The notes under the pieces: model-generated | The model's input: only the letters and a program-made list of their open reading frames with translations | What the model was told of the DNA's origin: nothing | The model's database searches: none | Translations under genes and position numbers: made by a program | From: Dendrophyllia cribrosa | Lineage: Eukaryota > Cnidaria > Anthozoa > Scleractinia > Dendrophylliidae | Assembly: GCA_024195265.1 (NCBI GenBank) | Contig: JAJLRJ010000005.1 | Span: forward strand, 38,216,707 to 38,280,706 | Reading direction: 5' to 3' | Length of the DNA: 64,000 nt | Shown here: positions 33,352 through 46,200 of the stretch, piece by piece | How positions within the stretch are numbered: position 1 is the stretch's first letter | Layout: every line of letters starts with the position of its first letter

Positions 33352-33564
33352 TTCACTTGCGAGACATCAAATATTATTTACTGCATCTCCTGTCGTCGCT
33401 GCTCTGCAATTTACATTGGTGAAATTGGGCGTGCTCTTAGGGAACGCTTTGGCGAACACCTCTGCAGCATTGAAAAAAACTTGCCTGGTTCCCCCGTCGC
33501 ACAACATTTCAATGCAAACGGCCACTCTCTGCGTGACGCTGAAGTGCGTGGCGTGAAGCTCTGA
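33352..33564 (+). pseudogene. GIY-YIG endonuclease remnant of the Penelope element
   Basis: The frame reads FTCETSNIIYCISCRRCSAI then YIGEIGRALRERFGEHLCSI and AQHFNANGHSL, ending TGA. IYC..C, IYIGE.GR.LR.RF.EH and HFN..GH are the signature of Penelope GIY-YIG nucleases, which nick target DNA. It is in another frame from the RT and separated by stops, so it is not translated with it. Confidence 0.85.
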
Positions 33565-33799
33565 GGCGCAAGCAAGCAAAGAAAGAGACATGAGATGCGG
33601 CTAATTTTCAAGCTTGGTACGAGTCAGCCGCGCGGCCTTAATACTGACTTCCGGTTTATTTAAGGCGCGCGCACTGTTTTAAATGGCGTGTTATACAAGA
33701 ACAGAACCGTCAACCGTTTAAAATTGACATTTCACTGAAGAAGGGCCAAGCCCGAAACGTCTGAAAACATTCAAATTTTCGGCACTTTTCTATATTAAG

Positions 33800-34290
33800 T
33801 ATTGTTCCACATAAGAACGATAGCAAACTTCATTGTTCTGCGGCATTGGCTCTTTCCCACATAGAATATCTTTGATTTCAAGAATAGAGGAGGAGCTGAT
33901 GGTTAATAATTATATTTCATTATAAAAATAAAGAAAATCCATTTGCGTCAAATAAATTTTAGGAAATGTTCGTGCTTAACCAATCAGAATAGCAGAAGAC
34001 AATAGCTAATAATTTTGCTTCTTTGATGAAGTTCCCCAAATGCAATTTCTTTTAAAAATTGTATGTTGTGCGATTGGGTCTCAAATTACTTGAAACCTTA
34101 AAAAAATTAGACAAAATACACCTTGAACCTTAACTTTTTAGCGGTTTTTGAGTCTAGGCCAATGAGATCACTAGTTTTAACAATGAAAAATCTTGACATT
34201 CCATCGTGTTTGACATTCCATTGCCGTTGGCGCTATCACGGATCAAATTTAATTGGAGCCACGCCCATCAAACGAGATTCTGGTATCTTT
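33800..34290. other. Intergenic, no feature recognised
   Basis: AT-rich stretch after the Penelope tail. No coding pattern and no partner elsewhere in the window. Confidence 0.45.
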
Positions 34291-34291
34291 T

Positions 34292-34535
34292 AAGGCCCGG
34301 ACACACAGTGTAACTTTTCTTGTAACGTTGCGCGCAGCAGGATTTTTTGGGAGGTGCAACGTCGCGAAAGTGGAACTTGATTCTACTTCTGCAACTGTTG
34401 CGCGTAACGATGCAAGAAAAGTGGCACCGTATGTCGTTCCCAGAGCCGCGTTGCCCTTGTCCAGCGGAACGGGATGTTTCCTGTTCCGCTGGACAATGGT
34501 AACGCGGGCTCTGGGAACGAGATTGGTGTCCAGGC
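34292..34535. mobile_element. Nested fold-back repeats
   Basis: An outer pair (GGCCCGGACACACAGTGTAA on the left, AAGAAAAGTGGCACCGTATG inside) resembles a GGCCCGGACACAC-type MITE. A 34-base inner palindrome (TTCCCAGAGCC ... TTGTCCAGCGGAAC / GTTCCGCTGGACAA ... GGCTCTGGGAA) spans 34436-34523. CCAGAGCC ends match the motif at 1550 and 28680. Confidence 0.5.
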
Positions 34536-34613
34536 TTTAGGGTTTTTCTAAATTTTCCGACCAGCACCCCTGTCATTTTTATGTGGGAGTCTCCTCGGGG
34601 GTCTTAGTTTGGA

Positions 34614-34989
34614 TTATCGTTTTACCCTTCGTAGTGTTAATATATAAGAGGATGGCAGGTGGAGAGGTGTGTGTACTGAAAAGTTTCGATTGGTTTGAAA
34701 TGAGTGCGAATGTCTAAGAGCGTTGGTTGATGAATGTAAATCTTTGGAACTTCTGCTGATGTGTAACCCACAGTGAGAAAATGTCATCAGTGAATCTTTT
34801 CCAAACAAACGTTAGCAGTCGTTCTTCTAGACACGCCATATAAATAACAGAAAAGGCGACAGACATTTTGGTTCCCATAGCAATGCCGTGCGTTTGTACG
34901 AAATGTTTATCGGCGAATTCGAAGGAATTTTCTTCCAACATGAGTCTCATTAATTCCCTTAGTTTATTAACGGGAATTGGATGATTCAA
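34614..34989 (-). pseudogene. Penelope-like RT fragment
   Basis: The minus strand reads ENSFEFADKHFVQTHGIAMG TKM ... KRFTDDIFSLW, the GIAMG and (F/Y)xDD boxes of a Penelope RT from another lineage than 31476. After a frame change, HFKPIETFQYTHLSTCHP follows. Only the palm end and connector remain; the YIDD position has TDD. The left edge is fused to the third copy of the duplicated block. Confidence 0.75.
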
Positions 34990-35805
34990 TGCGAAATCTT
35001 AATCGCGCAAAATTTCACTTTTATTGATTTTGAAGTTTCTCGTTTAACGTCGCCATGATAGTATCGATTTTACCAGAAAATAAATCTTGTCAAATCTGAC
35101 TAGGAGAAGACTGCTTAAAAGCCGATTAAAAATGTAGGTATGGCATCCAGGAAACTGTATCGGAACACCTTAAAAAAAGTGTCTTAAATGCAGTATCAGA
35201 AACCCATAAGTGGGTTGTAACGTGCAACTGTCTCTTGTCAATTCAAAACAAGCTTCCGATTATTCAATTTGCTAAGAAGTTGTTACAGTCATATTTGGAA
35301 AATCAAGATAAAAATATTAACCAATCAATTTGCTAGAACAACTTGCTTCCAATCTCGAGGGACCGAGGGGTTTCCAAATATGGTACTAAGCAAAAAATGA
35401 ATATTCGGAAGCTGGGAATGCGCGTTACACGTTTCAACCCACTTAAGGGTTTCTGGTAGTATATAATATGGCAAAAATTGAACACGTGATGTATATTTTA
35501 CTGTTAACAGCAACAGTTGGTGGTCTCACTCTAGGACTTCTAAGTACATCGTACGTGCACTTAAAATCTACTTTGAATGTGAAAGAGTGACATGCGCATA
35601 CTTAAACCCTACTTTGTAACCATGGAAACGTGTCTATATTTCAAAAGAGTCAAAGTACTGGCCGCCAGGTATGATCTACCCCACACTCGAGGAGGCACGT
35701 GACCAAAATGGGAAAACAGAATCCCATAGAGCTAAATGCGGCTAAATATAGAGAAGCTAGGCTAAAAATAAATGACCGTTTCAATCGCATCTTGCTTGTT
35801 TCGAT

Positions 35806-35957
35806 CTAAAACAGGCTTTTCTTTGATGATGTAATCACCAGAAGAACTGAGATAAACAGAAGTGCCATCGGATGAGTGATTGACGCACGTCCCTGACCAG
35901 ATGAACTGCACTTGCAGTCACAGCACTGATTTGATACTTTTTCGCTTGACTGACCAA
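35806..35957 (-). CDS. Gene 2 terminal exon
   Basis: Acceptor [29 protein letters not shown], then a hydrophobic [13 protein letters not shown] tail and SSKKSLF, TAG. It has one more Ser than the other copies (a duplicated GAT triplet on the + strand). It lies in the third copy of the duplicated block and is nearly identical to 6956-7104, unlike the diverged CUB exons assigned to the same gene. Its upstream intron holds a C80 run at 36028-36107. Confidence 0.6.
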
Positions 35958-36025
35958 CTAAAAAGACACAACACAGACAATTAATAAACAAACAATAATG
36001 CACCGGTCAATTTCAGCAGTGACCA

Positions 36026-36107
<82 letters not shown>

Positions 36108-39100
36108 TTCCGCTCCCTTCCGAAACAACTCCCCGGCATTAGCTTTCAATGAAAAAAAAATAGGAAAAGAGTTAAAGCCGTGCAAATATCCCGGGGTATA
36201 GTAAAAAAAGAACAAAGTTTCATCGAATGTGAACTCATCCAAAAGTTATTTGAAGGCAAAACTAAGTTAACACACAAGTGTTTTTCTTTTAGTTTTCCTC
36301 CAGTGACCGTTAGAGTAAGTTCGCGAAACATTTCTCGTCTGAAATGGAGCCAGGACTCCAGCTTTGAGGTCGAAAACACAAGGATGCCAAATGCCCCGGC
36401 CCCGGGATTAGAATGTGAGACAAGAATGTGAATGCCCGTTTAATGTCTAATGTTCCGGGGGAGGGAAGGAGGGGGTGGGGGGGGGGGGGGGAATAGGCAC
36501 TCCTAGAATTAACTAATACATAGTTTCTAAAATTTACGTAGTAGTCCGAAGGAGTCGGCATTGACCGGGAACGGGGAATGCGAGCAACCTCCTTACGGCC
36601 ATTGACTCCTGTTTCTGGCTGAACGCATGGGACAGGCTGATCCCGGGTGTACGCCTCTATATAATTATTAGACTATATATTAGGTTTTTGTGGCTCCACC
36701 AAGGTAATTATTTTAGAGCCGTTTTTATCTGAAAACAGGTATAGTATTTGATCACTTGAAAAATGGGGAAATGTTAAAGAGACACTGTGCCGTCGAAATG
36801 ACAAACTTTTCCTTACCTTTTTTTCATGTTTTATAGTAAATGCCACCAAATATACAACTTAATTAAATAAAAACATTCTATAGAGCAGAACAGAAGCGGT
36901 AGTTTGGAGATAAAGTGCAGGGTTTTAAGGATGGAAGTGGAGTACAGTTCATCAAATTTGATTTTGTGACAGGTGGTCAAGAAATCAAAGTTGCCATTCG
37001 TGTAGAATTTTGACTTTTTTTATCCTTATTTTGTCTCTTTATTTGTCTCTTTAGCTAATATCTTTTTCCCGGGGGAGGGACTCCCATATAAAATTGACGA
37101 ACACACTCAGAACTCACTAACCCTGACGATCACACTCGACAGACTGCTGATACTCCTGGGTTCAAACCATTTACAGTGATAAAACAATGTTACCGGAGTT
37201 CGTAAAATTGTCGACAGTTTCATACAAAATGCAACTCCGATCCCCAACCCTTTTTCCTTCCCATTCAGCCCCCCATGACGTGGGTTTCTATTACAGTAAA
37301 AACCCGTTTATGAAAATCTAGATTTTATCAAGTTAGCCTAAAAAGGTTAATAGGGAACTTAAGCAACCACGACGGCGACGGCAGCGAGAACGGCATAAAA
37401 CAATAGATTTAATGAGAGAAAACAATGCCGCTGCACGTGCGTTTTACATTTTGGTACATTTCTTTGCCGTTCCTTGCAAAACAACAACGTCAAATGATCA
37501 ATTTATAGGTTTTGTGGAGAACGTGAACAGACGACGGTTAATTTTCCTTCCGCCATTTGACCTGGAAAGCCATCCCTTTAAATTCAGCTCCTGGACAATC
37601 CAGACATTGGACAAACTAAACAAACTCTCATTTCTGGAACAACTGCTAAGTAGTTTAAAAAAGTGCGAATCCTTTTGTCAAGTGACATTTTCCTTGGCGT
37701 TGCCGTCGTCGTTTCTTTAGCTCCCTATTATATAGTTGGTGACTACTGAGAATTTAGGCGATTTAGATTTTTAAATAGGTTCTTATATTTTCTTAAGAGG
37801 AAAGGGTGCTTGCTGCTGGTCCAACAACTGGTCTATATGAATGTGGTCCCTTTTTTGTACAAGAAACATGTAACTGCTTGTAAAAAGTAAGACTACATTG
37901 TACATTCTTAGCAAATACACAACTTGCTCAAGGTCCTGATTTTTCTTTCTTTCTGGGTTTCCAAATAACAACCTGTTTCAAGTTTAGACTCGACAGGTTC
38001 TTATATTACAAGGGTTTAAATACCAAACCTTTAGCCCTCAGTTTCTTAATCCACTAGGTTCCTATATGAGGGTTTTTACTGTATATAACTCACTGAATGA
38101 CGAGCGTGCTCGGCGAACATTGGTTTACGGACCAATTGGGTTTCACTTGTCTTATGCCCCATTCACACCAACGGTTAAACATGTTTAAATGTTGTTTAGT
38201 TTAACTCGGTTTTTAGTCTCTATCTTGAACATTTTTAAATGTGTATGACTTAAATTACCTGGAATGGTAATAATGTCAATAAAGTTTCTTTTAGTAAAGA
38301 TTTCACTCCAAATATTACGGGAGGTTAGGAGATATTTTTCTAAACCTGTTTTAAACTAAACAACATTAAAACATGTTTAAGCGTTGGTGTGAATGGGGTA
38401 TTAGTTACAAATTGTCCACAGCTGTAGCCATGGTAACCATGGTACGTGTTAGGTTTTCAGGAGCGCATAGATTTAAATAACAACTCTTTCAAATACTTCA
38501 CAAATGAAAATTAGTCCATACAACCGATCGACTTAATGATCAAAATTTTGACAATTTCATTATCATTTAAGAGCAGTCGGGTTCATAAACGCTAATTTCG
38601 ACGAGCACCCACGTCATTTTTTATTATGGTTGCTTTGCCTGGGTTTAGGTCGCGTTTAAGATAGATTTTAGAAACATGCAATTGTGATGAATCATGATAG
38701 AATATTAGCTTAGAAAATTAAAGGGACACTGTCCCGGCTGATATATCTTGTTTCCATGGATATGGCCATAGCAGGCGTTTGCTTAAAGCTCGTTTTGTTA
38801 TCTTAAAATAGAAAGAAAAAAATCGCCAAAAGTAATGGAAGCAAATAAATATTAACTTAAGTCAAAATTCCACCAGAATTGTAATTTTGATTTCTTGACC
38901 GCCTGTCATGAAATCAAATTTGATGAACTGTAATCCACTTCCATCCTTGCAATCCTGCACTTTGTCTTCAAACTACCGCTTCTGTTTTGCTCTATAGAAT
39001 CTTTTTATCCAGTTATATAAGTTGCATATTTGGTGACATTTGGCGATATAACATAAAAAAGATAAGCTAAATTATGTCATTTTGGCAGGACGGTGTCCCT

Positions 39101-42100
39101 GTGAAGTTAACGTCGCAAGAACAGCAGCCATTACTCGCGTTGTTATACAGTAGCTAGAGTTCTTCTCGATACAACGCGCGCGTTTATTCGTTGATTCATG
39201 GAAACATGACGAACAAACAAACCGTTTCCCGCCAATTGCCCTAAGTGGGCAACATTTGAGAAAGCGGGCAACAATTTTGACGTCATAGGGTAACATTTAT
39301 ATTGCACTGTTGCCCGCTAGCGCACGTGATCAGACCGTGAGAAAAAAAGGTAGCATGATTATGATGCGATTGATGTTTATCTCGATTGCTCGGTGCGTTT
39401 TTCAAACTGTGTTGTGTTGTGTTTTTTTTTTCGTGTTGCTATATAACAAATCATTTAATGACTGATCCCTCGGGAAACAGTCAATTTTGTTTCCCTTCAG
39501 TCGAATCTCGATGTTTCCCTCGACTTCGTCACGGGAAACATCGAGATTCGCGAGAAACAAAATTTACTGTTTCCCTCGGGACAAGTCATTACGTGTTTAG
39601 CGTTAATTAAAGTCGCGTTAATTTTTGTGAGCGTTTATTTTTAGCGACATTAATTAAGTGGAGAATTTTTTACCATGACCTTGATTTAGCAGCGGTTACA
39701 CGAAGCACTTTTACCTAGGTAAATCTGATTTACATGTACCTGGTAAATATAATTTACCTGAGTAAAATAAATTTACCTAGGCTTTTTTGGCGATGGCAAT
39801 GAAAACGTTAAAAAAAACAATTAGCAAAACAAACGCATCTGCACGTGCGTTACACACTAGCTTTGGTACATTTCTTTGCCGTTCTCTGCAAAACAACAAC
39901 GTCAAATGACCAAATTAGAGGTTTCCTTTCTTTGTCTGACTTTGAACTCCTTTCTTGCGAATCCACCTCCCAAACATTAGACAAATTACTGAAAGTCCTG
40001 AAACAATTTGGAATAATCGCGAGGTACTGTAGTTTAAAAGTTTTTTTTTTTTATTATTTGACGTTTTCCCTGTTGTTGCTGTTGTGGTTGCTTCACAGGA
40101 AGCCCAAGCTTACTATAAGAGTTTGTATGAAGAATTCGGACTGATAATTATAATCAAACATTAAACGAGTGGACAGGGTATGTCTCTAAATAAAACTTCA
40201 TAAAACGTTACCTTGTGTTGTTTTTTTGTCTATTTATGGTGTTTTTTTTTTCTCGCAATTTCAGTGATTTTAAGTCCTTTACGCTACAGCGTACATAAAA
40301 GAGAGACGAGGAAGAAGTCTTAATTGCACTTCCACCATCGAACCCGCTGCAACAATAGCTCGAATTTTCTAGCGAATAAGGCATGCACTTTCATTTTTCC
40401 TCGCGGAGCTCACAGAGTGAAGCCTTCAGATCCCTTTCTGTTGTCCAATTGAGCATACCTTGTATCTTTTCCATAGTAGCCCATCAAAAACATCGAACAA
40501 CAATTCAAAAATCGGCGCCATTTATGTTTGAGTCGACAAACACGCCACTTTGACCTCGGCCGGCACTGGGCACGAGGATCAAAATACAACTTCACCGGGG
40601 AGGGCATGACATTTTTGAAACCGCAATTTTACCTCGCCTTTCTCTCGGGAAGGCCAGCCTTTGTCAAGGTGTGACTAACTGGTTTTGAATTGAATTTTGG
40701 CAAGACGTATTTTCTGGTAAAATCGATATTACCATGACGACGATAAACAAGAAACTTCGAAATCAGTAAAAGTGAAATTTGGCGGGTTTAAGATTTCGCA
40801 TCGAAAATCCCACATAGACATCTTAAAATATTGTATCATGATGGCAAATATATTTTGCAAGAATAAAAAAAATCTGTATGTTTGATTTCAAATGAATCGC
40901 AATAGCATTTCAAACGTTACTACTGGTAATACATTGATCGAGAGATTTACACTGGTTTTGTGAGAGTCAAACATACAGAATTTTTTTATTCTTGTAAAAT
41001 GTATTTGCCATATACCATATTTTAAGATGTCTATGTGGGACTTTCAATGCGAAATCTTAAACGCGCAAAATTCCCTTTTATTGATTTCGAAGTTTCTTGT
41101 TTAACCCTATCCAGAGGGGGGGCTTTTGGAGCCCGCTCGAACTTTGAAGTTGTGTCGTTTTAAAACGGTTGATGCAATGACCACCACACTTGGTGACTTT
41201 TCCTAAAATTTATCTGGAAACATTTTCACGTTAGCGTCCTTTGTCCACCGACACTGACGTTTCTATAGCAACCGCTTTTTGGCACCCATGTTTTACAAAA
41301 TTAGCATTTTTCGCTTTAATCAAGATTATTTCAAAGTTTTCTTATTGAATTAATATTTTCCACTTAATTTAGCGATAATTGATCAAATTATGTATATTAC
41401 TTTATTAATTAAGGTTAATTAACGGTAATTTTAGGAAAACGTGGAATATGAAATGTCAAAATCCAGGATGGCGGATCGAAGTTTTACTAAAGGTCGTTTT
41501 TCTCTATAATATTATTATTGGTTCATATTTTGGATTGTATAACATTTTCCCACAATAAACTAAGCTTTACCAGTCCATTTGTTTTATTTTTCGGTGTTTT
41601 TTTACCGAAATAAACATGTTTGGACTAATTCAAGATGGCGGATCCAAGATGGCGGACGATAAAATGGGAAATTTATTTCTAGTATATTACGTGTCTGTGT
41701 AATTCCATTATCTCTAAACATTTATTGTCAAAATATCATAAAAATGTCCTTTTCACTTGAGAAAGCTTTTTTTAAATTCATTACGTACATGAAAAGCCAT
41801 AATTTGCAAAGTTAACTGTTCCAGTTTTTAAGAAAATGTACACATCACTTCTATGACGTCACATGCTGCTACCATAGCAACAAAGTGTACGAATTCATTA
41901 ACTTTTACTCCTGCATCAATATGTGAAAGTTTGGTATGGACACTACCGTTTGTTTCAGAGATATGCCTTATAGAACGTTTCAGTTGGTTATTTCATTGTA
42001 TATGACGTCATAATGACGTCACTGTTATTGTTAACAACACCAACAGTGTTTGTAAACATAAGACTTTTATTAAATAGGTAGCTGTTAAAGTCTTGTTGTT

Positions 42101-43188
42101 ATATGTTCAAAATTGAGAAAATATTGATGAAAGACTGTTTTAGCCAATAAAATCGACTGTATGACGTCATAATGACGTCACGTTACGTCATTATGACACC
42201 AAAGTATCTGTACTTACTAGAATTCATGACAACATTACCCTGTGTAAATTTGGTGGCCATAGCATAAACGGTTTTAAAGTTACATAGGGGGGGGGCTTCT
42301 GGAGCAAAAATTGAACAAGATAGCAAAATTGATCACATGATGTATACTTTATTGTTAATAATATACATGAAAAATTACTTAATTCTGATTGGCTAAGAGC
42401 AGTGCATGTCAAGTGTAACACCAGTGCAAATTACAAATAAAAAAATTGATGCAAAAATGTTTTGCAAAAAAAAAATTGCGAAAAAAAATTCATGCAATTT
42501 TTTTCATGTATAATTGTATAATTGCAAAACGATGAGAGCGAGAAAATCACCCTTTTTGGGTGGACCCTCCCCGTATACAGTAATAACCTAGTGGATTATT
42601 TTTTTTAAGAACCTACAGGCTGAAGTTTGGAAATTAGACCCCCGTTTAATCAGCCTTACAATTTAAATAGGTTCTTATTTGTAAGATAAGCCAAGTAAGT
42701 TAATTCAAATTAAATACACTTTGTTCCTATTTTAGACCTCTTGAGATGGGTAATTTCCATTACAAAATAATCATGTCTGGATTGAAAGGCAGAACTTAGT
42801 TCCTTCTCCCGTCTCAAATCTAAGTATCTGGGCAAATATTCAACACAGAGATAATAAGTTTGATATGACGACTGAAATAATGGGCTTTTTAAAGTACTAT
42901 TCTGAACAGTAGCAAACAGTTTAAAATCCTGAATAAAATAAGAACCTAAGAACCTAAACATCCTGAGTCCTCACTAAATACCTGATATATAAGAACATAT
43001 TCAAGATGACTTGCAAAATGTACGCTCTTATATACATGGGTGTTTACTGTAGTACACAATATAGAATAACCCCATACCCATACTCCAGGCCATACCTTCT
43101 TAATAGGAGGCGTTGAATCCCATGTGAAAAAAATAAAACACGACAAATCTCGATTTTGTGTCCCATTTACATGCACTTACAGACAGTT

Positions 43189-43222
<34 letters not shown>

Positions 43223-46200
43223 GATTAATTACTTATATATAGCAGTTATACAAGATAGTCCTAGGCGCTCTACAATCAGTTTTAAATAAAGAATATCTGA
43301 CATGCAACATCTAAAATGTGAAATAATCGCTGAAATTTTTATAAAAAATTAGTTACTAAAAAGCGAGCCGAAACAAATGCGTCTTTAGCTTGCTCTTAAA
43401 TGTATATAATGATATACAAGGTCTAACATTATAAGAAAGCTTATTCCATAGAGATGGCGCCGCTATACAAAAAGCCCTGTCACCATATGATTTTATATTG
43501 TGGTATAGCGGGAGATGAAGACCTGATTGTGGTGTTCTAAAATATTACTTAGACAACAAAGAGCAAGCTAGGCCATGCAAGGCTTTAAGAATTACAGAAG
43601 TACTTTACAAACAATGCGCTGTTCGACAGGTAGCCAGTGAATTTTCGCCACATTAATATGAAGTAAAAAATGCGCCGGGCTGATGGAAATTCATCTTCAA
43701 TCATACGATCGCCACGAGTTCATTACAATTACAATTACCATATAGGCTCCTTGTGATATCTGTACGACTTACCTGACGTAAAGGAAGCCTTGAATCCCTT
43801 GTAGGTAGTGGTAATGTTGCTGTCGCTCTTAAAATGCACCCAAACCTTGTTTCCTGTACTCTGTATCGTACTGGGCTTGTTGGTACCGCATACAGGCTTA
43901 GAGAGGATTGGTCCATACGGTCCATAAAAAACTCTGCCCGGCAATTCTCTGACCTCCAAGTAGTCGTTTTCGCAGTCCTTGCTTTGTTCCAGTTCGAATG
44001 AATCAAAAGTGATTTGTACTTGGCGTCCTTCAGGAACAGTTAAGTACCACTGCCATTCGAAACTTGCTGGGTAGTTCTTCAGGCCAACTTTTGGGGTGCC
44101 AAAGGGGATCGTTTCATCGTCTGATGCATTCAGGTAGCTACTAAAGGTTTCGTCAGCTACAACGCCAATAAAAAGAATACAAATTACATTTGAATTTCAC
44201 TCGAGTGTAAAAACAAACGATAAGCTTCTTTAGGAGCCTTTTTCTAAAGTCATAATAGGAAGCCCATTTACGAGATGAGATTATTTGCGTTTGTTGTGAT
44301 TAGTTCATTGCGTTATTTGTCAATGTTGTGATTTCACTTCATTGCGTTATTTGTCATTGTTGTGATTTCAGTTTATTGTGTTATTTGTGTTTGTTGTGAT
44401 TGGTTTATTGTGTTATTTGTGTTTGTTGTGATTGGTTCACTGTGTTATTCGTGTTTGTTGTGATTGGTTCACGTGTTATTTGTGTTTGTTGTGATTGGTT
44501 CATTGTGTTATTTGTGCTTGCTGTGATTGGTTCACTGTGTTATTAGTGTTTGTTGTGATTGGTTCATTGTGTTATTTGTGTTTGTTGTGATTGGTTCATT
44601 GTGTTATTTGTGTTTGTTGTGATTGGTTCATTGTGTTATTTGTGTTTGTTGTGATTGGTTCATTGTGTTATTTGTGTTTGTTGTGATTGGTTTATTGTGT
44701 TATTTGTGTTTGTTGTGATTGGTTCATTGTGTTATTTGTGTTTGTTGTGATTGGTTCATTGTGTTATTTGTGTTTGTTGTGATTGGTTCATTGTGTTATT
44801 TGTGTTTGTTGTGATTGGTTTATTGTGTTATTTGTGTTTGTTGTGATTGGTTTATTGTGTTATTTGTGTTTGTTGTGATTGGTTCATTGTGTTATTTGTG
44901 TTTGTTGTGATTCGTACACTGTGTTATTTGTGTTTGTTGTGATTCGTTCACTGTGTTATTTGTGTTTGTTGTGATTGGTTCATTATCTTATTTGTGTTTG
45001 CTGTGATTGGTTCATTGTGTTATTTGTGTTTGTTGTGATTGGTTTATTGTGTTATTTGTGTTTGTTGTGATTGGTTCATTGTGTTATTTGTGTTTGTTGT
45101 GATTGGTTTATTGTGTTATTTGTGTTTGTTGTGATTGGTTCATTGCGTTATTTGTGTTTGTTGTGATTGGTTCACTGTGTTATTCGTGTTTGTTGTGATT
45201 GGTTCATTGTGTTATTTGTGTTTGTTGTGATTGGTTTATTGTGTTATTTGTGTTTGTTGTGATTGGTTCATTGTGTTATTTGTGTTTGTTGTGATTGGTT
45301 CACTGTGTTATTCGTGTTTGTTGTGATTGGTTCACTGTGTTATTTGTGTTTGTTGTGATTGGTTTATTGTGTTATTTGTGATTGTTGTGATTGGTTCACT
45401 GTGTTGTTTGTGTTTGCTGTGATTGGTTCATTGTGTTATTTGTGTTGGTTGTGATTGGTACATTTTGTTATTTGTGCTTGCTGTGATTGGTTCATTGTGC
45501 TATTTGTGTTTGTTGTGATTGGTTCATTGTGTTATTTGTGTTTGTTGTGTTTCGTACACTGTGTTATTTGTGTTTGTTGTGATTCGTTCACTGTGTTATT
45601 TGTGTTTGTTGTGATTGGTTCATTATCTTATTTGTGTTTGCTGTGATTGGTTCATTGTGTTATTTGTGTTTGTTGTGATTGATTCATTGTGTTGTTTGTG
45701 TTTGTTGTGATTGGTTCATTGTGTTATTTGTGTTTGTTGTGATTGATTCATTGTGTTGTTTGTGTTTGTTGTGATTGGTTCATTGTGTTATTTGTGTTTG
45801 TTGTGATTGGTTCATTGCGTTATTTGTGTTTGTTGTGATTGATTCATTGTGTTGTTTGTGTTTGTTGTGATTGGTTCATTGTGTTATTTGTGTTTGTTGT
45901 GATTGGTTCATTGTGTTATTTGTGTTTGTTGTGATTGGTTTATTGTGTTATTTGTGTTTGTTGTGATTGGTTCATTGTGTTATTTGTGATTGTTGTGATT
46001 GGTTCATTGCGTTATTTGTGCTTGCTGTGATTGGTTCATTGTGCTATTTGTGTATGTTGTGATTGGTTCATTGTGTTATTTGTGATTGTTGTGATTGGTT
46101 CATTGCGTTATTTGTGCTTGCTGTGATTGGTTCACTGTGTTATTCGTGTTTGTTTTGATTGGTTCATTGTGTTATTTGTGTTTGTTGTCATTGGTTTATT

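Larger units (their letters stand above)
31200..33800 (+). mobile_element. Penelope-like retroelement, degenerate 3' half
   Basis: A 484-codon RT frame (31476-32930), a frame-shifted continuation (32932-33135), a separate GIY-YIG endonuclease remnant (33352-33564), and a tail with CTGAAGAAGGGCCAAGCCCG and CGAAACGTC (33735-33765) occur in the order expected of endonuclease-bearing Penelope elements. The copy cannot encode one RT-EN protein: a 4-base duplication (CGATCGAT near 32898) and later stops break it. It separates arm 2 from the third copy. Confidence 0.85.
34980..42500 (-). repeat. Third, rearranged copy of the duplicated block
   Basis: Reverse-orientation matches to arm 1 in a different order: 34980-37100 with arm 1 5870-8030; 37100-41100 with 7985-13750; 42306-42500 with 7570-7800. 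Part of arm 1 (7570-8030) is therefore represented twice. This order looks like a tandem duplication followed by deletion. The block supplies the terminal exon of gene 2. Confidence 0.82.

Noticed and set aside
33200..33556. 118-codon plus frame after the RT
   Set aside because: Wrong frame; the GIY-YIG signature is in the frame of 33352-33564.
34253..34540. 95-codon plus frame and 102-codon minus frame
   Set aside because: Both read through the nested fold-back repeats; no domain.
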